Positions 51,009 through 60,800 of a stretch of DNA of 64,000 nt are shown piece by piece. The notes under the pieces were generated by a model. That model was not told where the DNA came from. It saw only the letters and a list, made by a program, of their open reading frames with translations, and searched no databases. Each line of letters starts with the position of its first letter. The first letter of the stretch is position 1. Source of the DNA: Crithidia expoeki (taxonomy: Eukaryota; Euglenozoa; Kinetoplastea; Trypanosomatida; Trypanosomatidae); NCBI GenBank assembly GCA_900240875.1, contig OESE01000198.1, positions 310,001 through 374,000 on the forward strand, given 5' to 3'. A program made the translations under genes and the position numbers.

Positions 51009-53087
51009 ATGTCAGCGTGCACACACCCCACGTCTGCCTTGTTTATCGATCGACAGCAGGGCAAGACCATCTGCACCATCTGCGGCGATGTCGTGACGGA
51101 CGGTCAGTTTGAGTTGGACCCCGTTTTTGCTCAAGGCGGCCGGCAGGGCGGCGGTGGCGGTGGACTGCGCACCCTTGCCGGTAGCTTCCGCCCCGCCGCC
51201 GTCTACAAAGGCGGCAACACCAGCGTAGCGCACTCACACTCCCGACCGACAATCGACAAGGCGCGGCGCGAGATGCTGAACATTGCGCGCCTGCTCGACA
51301 TTAGTGACGAAACCGTTGAGCGGGCCCTTGGAATTTACAAGGTTGCGCTCTGCATGAATGCCGTCTCCGGCACGCGGCCGAGTGTGCTGTGCGCCTGTCT
51401 CTATGCCGCTTGCCGCCGCGAGCGGACATCGCACGTAATATACGATTTCGCCAACGGATGCAACGAGGATCCGCACGCGATTTTGACGCAGATGAAGCTG
51501 ATCTGCCGTGCGACGCACACGGAGGTACCTGTGGTGGACCCGTCCTGCTACGTGCAGCGCTTTGCGGAGGAGATGGACCTGAAGGAGAGGACTGCCGAGG
51601 TGATTGTGTGCGCGCTGAAGGTCCTGCGCGCGATGCAGGACGATTGGATCAGCTGCGGACGGCGGCCGATGGGCGTTTGTGCTGCAGCGCTGCTTGTCGC
51701 TTGCTACGTTTTCGGCATCCCACGTACACCAGAACAGGTGTGTGGGATGGTGCGGCTCACCGCCAACACAATCACGCGACGTCTCAACGAGTTCGCAGCC
51801 ACGCCGACTGCAGCTTTGGAGAATATCGACAACTACCAGCCGACGAATCAAACGCTGCCGCCGGCCTTCAACGACTCTAGCCGCAAGTCCACTGAAGAGG
51901 ACGTGCATGCAAGCATGCGCGAGCTCTCTGCCATCTTTTATGAGCTCGTGGCGGAGGCGAAAACGTCGCAGCCGGCCACACCAGAGCGATGTGACAAGTG
52001 GCGCCGCTTCATCTTCAAACACTGCGAGCTCGAGGGCATCACCCCGTTAGAAGAGAACCTTGACCTGACCGGGCTGACACCGGAGCAGCAGTTGCACATA
52101 CTCGGTCTGCCCCACACGAAGCCGATCCCGCAGGCGGAGGTGGAGCGGAGTGTCAAGGCGGAGGAGCAGAAGTTGCTCGTGAAGCGCGAATGCTCTTTCA
52201 ACCGCAACAGCGACGGCGAAGGGCACCTGCCGAGCGGGTTTGGGGTGCTGCAACAGCTCTATCCGGAGTTTCCGCTCCACACCATGCCAGGGGCAGGGGA
52301 AACACTGGCCGCCTCGCTCGCCAACGCCTCGCCGCACTTGGGTGTTAACTCCCCGACGGCGGGAGAACTCTACTCCCCGGAGCAGATGCACTGGATGACG
52401 GACGAGTACACACGACTTCTGAACAGCAACGCGGAAGTTGTGGGGCTTCGCGATGACTTTGATTTTGCAGACGAAGACGCGACTGGTCAAGGACAGGCAG
52501 CAGGCGGCGTAGGGATGTCCGGCAGTAGCATCAGTCCTTCCCTGGCAATTAATGCTACACAAAATGAGTTTGGGCTGGACTTCCCAGAGGCGCGAGGCAG
52601 CAGTCCACCGCCTGGAATTCCGAACAAGAACGAAGCAGGAGAGGAATCCTTCTTCAACCACGACGACGAAGAAGTGCGTATGGCGCTGGCGGATTTGCTC
52701 TACGATCGCGAGCGCCGCCATGCCCTGCCTTGGGAGTTTTTGGTGTTGCCGCGTGCAGAGGAGGATGACTGCACCGACATCTTGCCGTACCTCGTCCTCG
52801 ACAACGAGGAGCGGCTGCGACGTGAGCGGGTGGGGCTGGAGCTGTACCGCGAGAAGTGGTTGCGAGGACGGGCCCGCACTCGGGACGAGATCAGCCGTCT
52901 CGAGGAGGCTCGGGAGACAAAGCGGCGCCGTCGGGCTGCAGCGGAGCCGGCAGCGGACGTGTCGTCAGCGATGGAGCGCGCCTTGCGTGGGCGTGGTGCC
53001 GGCACGGTGAGCATTTCGCAGATTGACGAGCTTCTCCCCGGCATGCTAGACGGTGGTGAGGACGAGGTGATTGCGGAATGGGACTGA
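51009..53087 (+). CDS. BRF1: BRF1, TFIIIB subunit for RNA polymerase III
   Basis: 692 residues. Zinc ribbon at the start: 'CTHPTSALFIDRQQGKTICTIC' region, with Cys4, His6 and a CTIC pair. Two cyclin-like repeats follow at about 85-280, with 'GTRPSVLCACLYAACRRE' in the first and 'GRRPMGVCAAALLVACYVFG' in the second, the TFIIB/Brf hallmark. A linker comes next, then a C-terminal Brf homology segment ('DILPYLVLDNEERLRRERVG', 'LELYREKW') that binds TBP. BRF1 recruits Pol III to tRNA, 5S and U snRNA genes. The ribbon's first pair is Cys-x-His, one residue shorter than the Cys-x2-His of TFIIB. The start is the first ATG and places the ribbon at the very N-terminus, as in the family. Confidence 0.93.
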   Translation: MSACTHPTSALFIDRQQGKTICTICGDVVTDGQFELDPVFAQGGRQGGGGGGLRTLAGSFRPAAVYKGGNTSVAHSHSRPTIDKARREMLNIARLLDISDETVERALGIYKVALCMNAVSGTRPSVLCACLYAACRRERTSHVIYDFANGCNEDPHAILTQMKLICRATHTEVPVVDPSCYVQRFAEEMDLKERTAEVIVCALKVLRAMQDDWISCGRRPMGVCAAALLVACYVFGIPRTPEQVCGMVRLTANTITRRLNEFAATPTAALENIDNYQPTNQTLPPAFNDSSRKSTEEDVHASMRELSAIFYELVAEAKTSQPATPERCDKWRRFIFKHCELEGITPLEENLDLTGLTPEQQLHILGLPHTKPIPQAEVERSVKAEEQKLLVKRECSFNRNSDGEGHLPSGFGVLQQLYPEFPLHTMPGAGETLAASLANASPHLGVNSPTAGELYSPEQMHWMTDEYTRLLNSNAEVVGLRDDFDFADEDATGQGQAAGGVGMSGSSISPSLAINATQNEFGLDFPEARGSSPPPGIPNKNEAGEESFFNHDDEEVRMALADLLYDRERRHALPWEFLVLPRAEEDDCTDILPYLVLDNEERLRRERVGLELYREKWLRGRARTRDEISRLEEARETKRRRRAAAEPAADVSSAMERALRGRGAGTVSISQIDELLPGMLDGGEDEVIAEWD

Positions 53088-53693
53088 TTTGGCAGTGAAA
53101 TGGCTGCTGGGAAGAGGCAGAAAAGGATCCGCCTTGATTCCGCTCTATTTTTTGTGTCTTGTGCTTGATCTTTCTGAGGACAGAATCGGAACACTTATCG
53201 TGCGCCGCTTCAATGCTCCTTTCTGTGAAGCGTACTATCAGCTCTGCTTTGTGTGACACTAAGGAACCCGAATATAACTATGAAAACAAGCAGGAGCCTG
53301 ACATTGTACTTCCACCAGCAAAGTTGCGTTTGTGCTTCACGAGAACAGAGGCGATTCCGTTATCAGGTCTCACGGTGTTTTGTAGTTTTTCCTGAAAGAA
53401 GCAACCACTTCGCGATGACTACCACTTTCGCTCTCATGCTGGTCGTTTTTTAAGAGCTGGAATGTCGTCTTCAACGCGCGTTTCCTTCACTTTCCCTCAT
53501 CCCGTTGCCGTGTTTCTTCAGTGCGCCGTGGGTCACAACAACACGATACACCCAGAGTTTTTTCTCGTTTGGTTTCACTTGCAAGGCTTTCACAACTCCT
53601 TGAGGAAAGCTCCCCTCCTCTATTTGATACACAGGGCTGTCTCCATCGTGTACGCTTTTCTTTTTCTTCTTCTCCCCAGTTCATCCGCAGTAA
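53088..53693. other. Spacer, no gene seen
   Basis: About 600 bases. A strong acceptor-like tract, 'ttctttttcttcttctccccag', lies at about 53659-53680, fourteen bases before the UTP13 start codon. Confidence 0.7.
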
Positions 53694-56600
53694 ATGGAGG
53701 GCAAGAATTGCTTTCGCACACGATGGACGCAGGAGCCCATCTTCAGCGGCGGTGCTCTCGCTTCCATTGCTTTGCCAGCGCCCCGCTCAAGTGCCGCTTC
53801 ATCCACCACCACCTCTTCCTCCTCATCGTCAACCCCTCTCACCGACGCCTTCGAAGAGTGCCTCGTGATGGCCTGCGGTGATACTGTTAACGTCGTGCGC
53901 GCGACCAGCGGCGAAGTGCTCTGCAGCTACTCCCTCCCCATGGAGGACGTCATTCTGCACGTGGATGCTGTCACGGTACCGACTGCAATTGCAACCAAAG
54001 AAGAAGAAAGCGCGGTAGGGGACGCGGCGACGGACAGCACGAAGAGCATCAACAAGGCGAAGACGGTGAGGAAGTCGAAGGATGCAAGGACGTCAATGAA
54101 AATCGAGTCAACCGATGTCGAAGGCGAAAACGCCAGGCCACCGGACGATACCGCTACGGCCGCCGCCGCCGTCGAAGCGGCAGCGGGAACGGTGACGGCG
54201 GAACTGCGAGCACCGGAAGGCTACTACATTGCAATTGGCACGCGTGGGCTGCAGATCTACGTGTTGCGCGTGAAGGTGCAAGTGGAGGCCGCACCGGCTG
54301 TGTCTGCAGAGGACGGTGAGGCCAACGCCGAGGAGGCGCAAAGCAGTGGTCACGATAACGGCGAAGAAACTGTGGTGAGGACGGAGGGCGGCGAGTCGAA
54401 CGAAGTGTCTGCGGTAGTGGAGGCAGAAGGCGGCATGACATCCGCGGTGCCCGTGGTGCGTTACTCCGTGGAACTGCTGCGCAACTGGACGGCGGCTCAA
54501 CACGCCATCTCAATTGTGCATTTCTCCCACAGCGCCAACTACCTCATCTCAGGTGCTACGGACGGCAGTGTGAAGGTGTGGAACGTCTTCCACCACCACC
54601 TCACGCACAACCTCGTTTGCTCTCATAGCTCTCTCGTGCAGAGCGTCTGCCTCGACGCCGGTGAGTCCTACCTCGCCGTCGGCTCCTTCGAAGGCCATGT
54701 GACGGTCTTCGACTTCGTGACAAAAAAGTTGATTTCGGCCGGGCGGCCGCACGTGCAGGCTGTTGAGTCGATGACCTTCAATGAACACCTCACCCACGTC
54801 TACTCGATCGCCCGCGACCGAAAGCTTGCTGTGAGCAAGATGATGGCGCTCGAGGGGCGCAACTCGACGGAGCTACAGGAGACACGTGCGATCGTTGTAA
54901 AGGAGCATGTGTCCACCGCCGCCTTCGAGGGTACCGCGCTGCTGCACGTCGGGTCGATGGACGGTGTGGTGAGCACCTACCGTGTGAGCGAGACGGACGC
55001 GGTGCAAGTGGTGCGACGGCTTCCGAAGCCGCTCGCGTCGGACGCCGAGGACGGCGCCGAGGAAACCTTTGTGCGGGCTCTGCTTGTGGCGGGGTTACCG
55101 AAAGGGGCGAGCAACCGCAAGCTGCGCGGCTTTCAGGTGCACGACACACCCAACGCCCCGGCGGAGAGTCGCCTGTACGTTGGCGATGCGGGCTTCAACA
55201 TTCAGTTCATCGCTCCGTCTCCGACGGACCGCAGCGCCTATGAAGTCCAACGCACACTGGTCGGCTTTCTCGATCAAGTTCTCGACATAAAGCTTTTTCC
55301 TGCTGCCTCGCCGCTGCACCGCGCTGTCGTGACAAACAGCAAAGACGTGCGCCTCTACGCGTCCGACGGCTGCGTGTCGATGCAGACGCTGCGTGGTCAC
55401 AGCGATGTGGTCCTGAGCTGCGCCGTGAGCGGCGATGGGGCATGGATCGCCACGGGGGGAAAGGACAATGAGGTGCGCGTGTGGTCGAGTGAGACGTGCG
55501 AGACCGTGCTGCGGGGCGTGGGCGGGCACACGGCGGAGATCACCTCCCTCAGCTTTAACGGCAAGCAGACGGACACCTACCTGCTGCTCTTTTCCGTTTC
55601 TAGCGATGAGAACTTGCGTCTGTGGGACGTTGGGGTGCCACTGGCGGAGCGCGAAGAAGAAAGCAAAAAAAATCAGAAAACTGGGAATGCTGCGGTGGCG
55701 GACATTCAGCACCGCAGCGGCGTTAATGCAGCGCACAGCGGGCCGATCTACACGGTGGCGGTGTCTCCAAACGACCAGTACGTCGCCACGGGCGGCAAGG
55801 ACAAGTCGGTCAACGTGTGGAACATCACCGGCAAAAAAATTTTCCGTGAGGCTTCACTGAAGGGCCACCGCCGCGGCGTCTCCTCGCTTTCTTTCTCCCC
55901 GGTCGATCGCGTGTTGGCGTCGGCCTCCAACGACGGCTCCGTGCGGCTCTGGTCGCTCGTTTCTCTCACCTGTCTGAAAGCGTTGCAGGTGGATCGCACC
56001 CCGGTGCTGCAGCTCGGTTTCTTCAACAGCGGGACGCAGATCGTCACGGGCAACGCAGAGGGCGTGCTGCGCGTGTGGGCGATCGCAACATCTGAGTCGG
56101 TCTGGTCGGCTGAGGCTCACACAGAAAAGATCTGGGCGCTAGCGGTGGAGGAGAGGGATGGTGGTAAGGACACCGTCTTCTACTCCGGTGCGGCGGACGG
56201 TGTGCTGATTGCGACGGAGGATTACACAGCGGCAGAAGTGCAGCGGGTGCGCGAGGACCGCCATGAGATGATTTTGCAGGAGCAAGCTCTGGCCAACGCG
56301 ATGAGGAAGGGTGAGTTCTCTGAGGCCTTCATGCTGGCGCTGCGTCTGAGCCACCCGCGGCACCTGCGTCAGGTGCTGGTGCGGTGGTGTGCAAAGGACG
56401 CACATGAGTGCGAGAACACGCTGCGCAAGGAGCTGCTGCCGTCCCTGGACGGCGATCAGCTGACTCGCTTGCTGCAATACACCCGTGAGTGGATCACAAA
56501 CAGCCGTCACTGCGTGGTCGCCACGCTAGTGCTGTACGTGCTAATCTCGTCACGCCACTTTGAAGAGGTCGCCAGCGTGCCCTCGATGGTTTCGCTGATT

Positions 56601-56774
56601 GAGCCGCTGCTTGCTTACACGCGCAAGCACAGTCAGCGCCAGCACGACCTGCTGCGTCGCACGTACTACATCGACTACGTAATTCGTGGCTTGGCGCCCA
56701 ATGTGCTGACGTCGCTGCCACCTTTTGTCGACCATGCAGAGGAGCCGGTGATGAAGCGTATCCGTGCTGAGTGA
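53694..56774 (+). CDS. UTP13: UTP13/TBL3 WD40 protein of the U3 small-subunit processome
   Basis: 1026 residues. Multiple WD40 repeats spread over about 250-850 form two propellers, for example 'ISGATDGSVKVWN', 'IATGGKDNEVRVWS', 'VATGGKDKSVNVWN' and 'LASASNDGSVRLWS'. From about residue 855 to the end comes the Utp13 C-terminal helical domain ('ANAMRKGEFSEAFMLALRLS' to 'LRRTYYIDYVIRGLAP'). The protein belongs to the UTP-B complex that organises U3 snoRNP on pre-18S rRNA in the nucleolus. An acidic, Ala/Glu-rich insert within the first propeller (about 95-240) makes it longer than the about 810-residue yeast protein. ATG follows a strong pyrimidine tract plus AG. Confidence 0.93.
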   Translation: MEGKNCFRTRWTQEPIFSGGALASIALPAPRSSAASSTTTSSSSSSTPLTDAFEECLVMACGDTVNVVRATSGEVLCSYSLPMEDVILHVDAVTVPTAIATKEEESAVGDAATDSTKSINKAKTVRKSKDARTSMKIESTDVEGENARPPDDTATAAAAVEAAAGTVTAELRAPEGYYIAIGTRGLQIYVLRVKVQVEAAPAVSAEDGEANAEEAQSSGHDNGEETVVRTEGGESNEVSAVVEAEGGMTSAVPVVRYSVELLRNWTAAQHAISIVHFSHSANYLISGATDGSVKVWNVFHHHLTHNLVCSHSSLVQSVCLDAGESYLAVGSFEGHVTVFDFVTKKLISAGRPHVQAVESMTFNEHLTHVYSIARDRKLAVSKMMALEGRNSTELQETRAIVVKEHVSTAAFEGTALLHVGSMDGVVSTYRVSETDAVQVVRRLPKPLASDAEDGAEETFVRALLVAGLPKGASNRKLRGFQVHDTPNAPAESRLYVGDAGFNIQFIAPSPTDRSAYEVQRTLVGFLDQVLDIKLFPAASPLHRAVVTNSKDVRLYASDGCVSMQTLRGHSDVVLSCAVSGDGAWIATGGKDNEVRVWSSETCETVLRGVGGHTAEITSLSFNGKQTDTYLLLFSVSSDENLRLWDVGVPLAEREEESKKNQKTGNAAVADIQHRSGVNAAHSGPIYTVAVSPNDQYVATGGKDKSVNVWNITGKKIFREASLKGHRRGVSSLSFSPVDRVLASASNDGSVRLWSLVSLTCLKALQVDRTPVLQLGFFNSGTQIVTGNAEGVLRVWAIATSESVWSAEAHTEKIWALAVEERDGGKDTVFYSGAADGVLIATEDYTAAEVQRVREDRHEMILQEQALANAMRKGEFSEAFMLALRLSHPRHLRQVLVRWCAKDAHECENTLRKELLPSLDGDQLTRLLQYTREWITNSRHCVVATLVLYVLISSRHFEEVASVPSMVSLIEPLLAYTRKHSQRQHDLLRRTYYIDYVIRGLAPNVLTSLPPFVDHAEEPVMKRIRAE

Positions 56775-57844
56775 AATTTGTAAAGGTTGAGAGTAGTTGG
56801 GGTGTTTTGCGTGCAGCTTATATATCTGTTTTTTTTTTTTCTCTGGGTGGAAGGAATGGCTGTTGCTGAGGGATCGTCTGTCCCGTCTTGTTTTTGCTAC
56901 GGAAGGAGAAGAGGCACTTGCTCTTTGGGCGTACCGATGCGTGTGGTAGCGCGCGGGTCCTTCCCACCTCAAACTGTTCTTTTCTTGATTTAAGCTTCTG
57001 TAACTTTAACTGTTTCCGCTTATCACCCAAGCGAGACTACGAGTAATAATTTTTGACGGCTAGTATTTAATTTACAGCAGCAAGAGAGATGAAAGCAGAA
57101 GGTCTATTAGACGGCTCAGAGCTTCACCGTAGTGAAAACTTAAGGAGGAGATTTGAGGAGCACGCAAAAGCGTCTAAGTTGAGCCTAGAGTAATGAGTCA
57201 CCGTCTTTTGTTTCCTTGGCCCTTTAGCTGTAAGATTGCTGGTCTTCACTTCAATGCCGCAACGCTGCTGTTGCCTATTATGCTCAGGAAGAGTTCCAGG
57301 TAGAATTACCGACACCGCGGTTGGTTACGAGAATGGAAGGACATTGAAAGTCCTCCAACGTTGGCAAATGAGAAGAGGGATTTTCAGTAAACGGCCGAGC
57401 TGTGGAAAGTCACTCTTCTGCTGCCCTCTCAACAGCTCTCTTCTTCTTTCGCCCTGTTTTCTCCTCTCTCGAAACAGCGCTTTTTCAGCGATTTGACCGT
57501 ATCGGACATCACCCAGCGGTCACATTGCGTGTATTTCCCTGACAGGTACACGGTTGAAGCTGACTGCGCCGCCGCAATTCCCAAGCGTATGTGCTTGTTT
57601 CGCATGTAGATAAATTTGAAAGATCGAATCGCTATTGTTTGTTTCAGATAGAAAGAGAAGGAGAGAGGGCGTTGATCTTTTCCATTCGGAGCCGACATCT
57701 TCCAATCGTGCTTTGAGGCGACCGTTTTTATTTTTTATTTTTTTAGGCGCCTTTTGGCTTTTCGTGTCGTTACTGCTACGCTTTTCGACACATTTGATTT
57801 CTCCCCCTTCTCCCCCACCTCTCCGTTAGCGGCCTCGAAGCAAG
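56775..57844. other. 1.1 kb spacer, no gene seen
   Basis: Contains T-runs near 56830 and 57735-57745 and a CT-rich leader ('tttctcccccttctccccca', 57798-57817) before the next gene. No convincing ORF. Confidence 0.65.
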
Positions 57845-60800
57845 ATGAGCAACGAAGCCTATACTTCGATCTCAAATCGAGTGATGTCCCTCGAGGACAT
57901 CATCCGCCAGCAGGAGCAAACCATCGTGATCGTTCTTCAACGCCTGCGCGATGTGGAGCAGTACGCCGCTGCCGAGGTACGAAACCGCGAGCAGGCGCAA
58001 CAGCAGCTGTACCAACTCATGGGTGACCGCGGAGGCAGCCCCGCCGAGGCGGCACAGCAGGTCCAGGCCATTCTGCACAACCAGAACGAGCGTCTCGGTG
58101 CGCTACAGGCAGATGTGCAAGGACAGGCAGCCACCATACGCGGAGTGGATGAAAAGTTCAGCGCTGCGTTCCATGGGATGGAGCAGCGCATCCAGGCAGA
58201 CGTCGGCGGTGTTCATCAACGTTTGCAGGCTGGTGAAACCACCTCAATGGAGACGATGCGTAATTTACAGGCGCAGCTGCAGAGCTTGTCGAACGCCACG
58301 CAGGCCGTGGACACGCGCAGCCGCGACGACCTTTTGGCCGTGCAGCAGCAACTAGGCGCGGAGCTGGCGGCGCAGCGGCAGCGGACAGACAACTTAGAGA
58401 GCGCCATCCGCGACGCCCTGCGCGACGTGCATGGCTCGCTGACAGGCGAACTGCGCAACTCAGAGGCGCAGCGCCGCGCCGACTTAGATGGCGCTGTGCA
58501 GCGGATGAGCCAGTCTGTCGAGGCGCTTGACCAACGAACGCGGGCCGACTTGAATCAGCTGCACTCGGTGGAGCAGGGTGATGTGAGTGAGCTGGGTCGT
58601 CGTATCGAGGAGCTTGAGCGGAATCTGCGTGAAGTGGTGCAGGCGAGCACAAACGGTCTGGCCAATGAGGTGGCGCAGGTAGCGCAGCACAGCCAGCACC
58701 TCGACCGGCGCCAGGCCGCTGCCCACCAGACGCTGCTCCAGGAACTCGCGAAGCATGATGGACAGCTCGAGTCGGTCGATTTGAACTGGCGGGCCAGTGT
58801 CACCGATTTGAGTGCGATGGTGCGGGAGAACATGGCCGCAGTACAGCAGCAGGCCGCCACAGGGGACCAGGCGTTGCAGCGGCAACTGAAAGCACTGGAA
58901 GATCGTTTCACAGCCGCGGCAGGCGATTTGAACCGTAGCGTGCACGAATTAGGCCAGAGAGTACGGGAGGACTGCGTGCAGCCTCTGAATGAGGTGCAGC
59001 GGACAGTGAGTGCGCAGGACCAACGCTTGGACCGCGTCGCAGACGAGTACGCGGCCGTGCAGGACTCATTGAAAACTTTCGCCTTGCATGTGGACCAGGA
59101 CGCAAATCAGTTCCGACAGGTGGTGGAGGCGGCGGTGCGAGCTTCGCATGCAGACTTGCTGGAGCGTATCAACTTCGCCTCCGCCGCCATCACGATGCAG
59201 CGGGACCCGGAAATGCTGCGTGTAGAGGTAAACCGGGCCCTGACGAAGCTGTGGGAGGACGCAAAGGGTGTTTTCCTCACTCAGCGCAGTTTGAGTGAGA
59301 TGGAGGCGCAGCTGGCCACGCTGGAGAGCGCAGTGCGGGTGGAGCTGTGCGCCTTGGCGGAGCGCAGCAACGACGTGCAGCGCAGCGTGGACACCTTCCG
59401 CATTGCCCTGCAGCGCGGGGCAGGGGAGGCACCACTAAAGGTGTACCACGAAGCAACTAGAAGAACAACCACAACGACGGCAGCTAATGGTTCTTCTCCG
59501 TCGACACCGTCATTGATGGGTCATGAAACCGTGTCGGCAAAGCACTCGCCGGAAGAGAAGCAGCAGCGTATCTCAAGCTCACTGACACCTGCCAACTCAA
59601 TTCACCTCACCCCGTCTGCACAGACGGACAAGACACCGAACACAAGTGTGCGTGCGTCGCAGTCAGAGGATCAGCTGCCGCCGCCTTTGCCCTCTCTGCA
59701 AACCTCCACTATCGGACCGATTCGCAAATCACCGTCCCCGCGTCCCAAAGTCGAAGAAACCGCGAGGGATGACGAAGGCGAGCAGGCGAGCACCTTGTGT
59801 GCGAACAGCAGCAGTAGTTACAGCACACGCAGCAAGGACGACGACTGCCTGGAGCAAAGCACGCAGGACGTCAACAGCCTTCGCGCATCCCTCAATCGGC
59901 TACGGCTGACGCAGGCACAGGGTGTTGACCGCGCTTCTGCAGCGGCGCTGCTGCGCATGGAAGACCGCGCAGCAGAGCGTGCTGCGGCGGAGGCCTCACA
60001 GCAACAGAAAGAGAAGCAGCGACATTCCGCGGAACAGAGGTTGATTCCGCACCCTGGCGCAGCATCGCAACGCTCAAATCCAGTTTTATACAGCGACGTG
60101 TCGGGGGCGGCCGAGCAGGCAGACGCGTCGTCGCGTGCGGCGCAGGTGGCTGCCACACTGGCCTCCGAATTCTCGCAGGAGGCGCGCAATGCGGCCAACG
60201 ACGCCTCTGAAAGCGTACGAGCTGCCGAGGCGGCACAGAACGAGACGCTTAAGGTGGCAAACGAGCTTCGACTGGCGTTGCAGCGGGTGGGCAAACTGGA
60301 AGAGAGTTTACAGCGGCGCCTCGCCGAGCTGAATGCGAGAGAGCCAAATGCAGCGAACGCGGAGGCGCGGCCAAAGTCGGGCGGCTCGTCGCGGTGTGAC
60401 TCCCACTCCGACGTTACCAATGCCTTTGGGAAGCGGCCCTTCACCGCCGACAACGGCTTTGTGCTGGAGACTGAAAATGGCGGTGGTCATCAGGAAAGCC
60501 CGGCAAAGCAGCGTTTGCACGAAGAGGAGCAGGTGCCACCGCACGCACGCCGCACGAGCGCCGCCACCGCTGCGCACATATCCTTCTTCCCCAAGAAACC
60601 GAAGAGCGACGCTGCGCGTCCTGCATCTGCTCCCGAGGTGGTGCTGGTACCAAGGGCTTCCTCCTATTCACAGGACAATTTGGTAGAAGTGCCCGGTGTT
60701 TCTAAAGGGGAGGTCTTCATTGTGCGGAAGGAGAAGTCTGACCGCACGACACCCGCTTCTGTGCGGCAGCGGTCCAGCTTTCATGGCCAGCCGCCGCTAG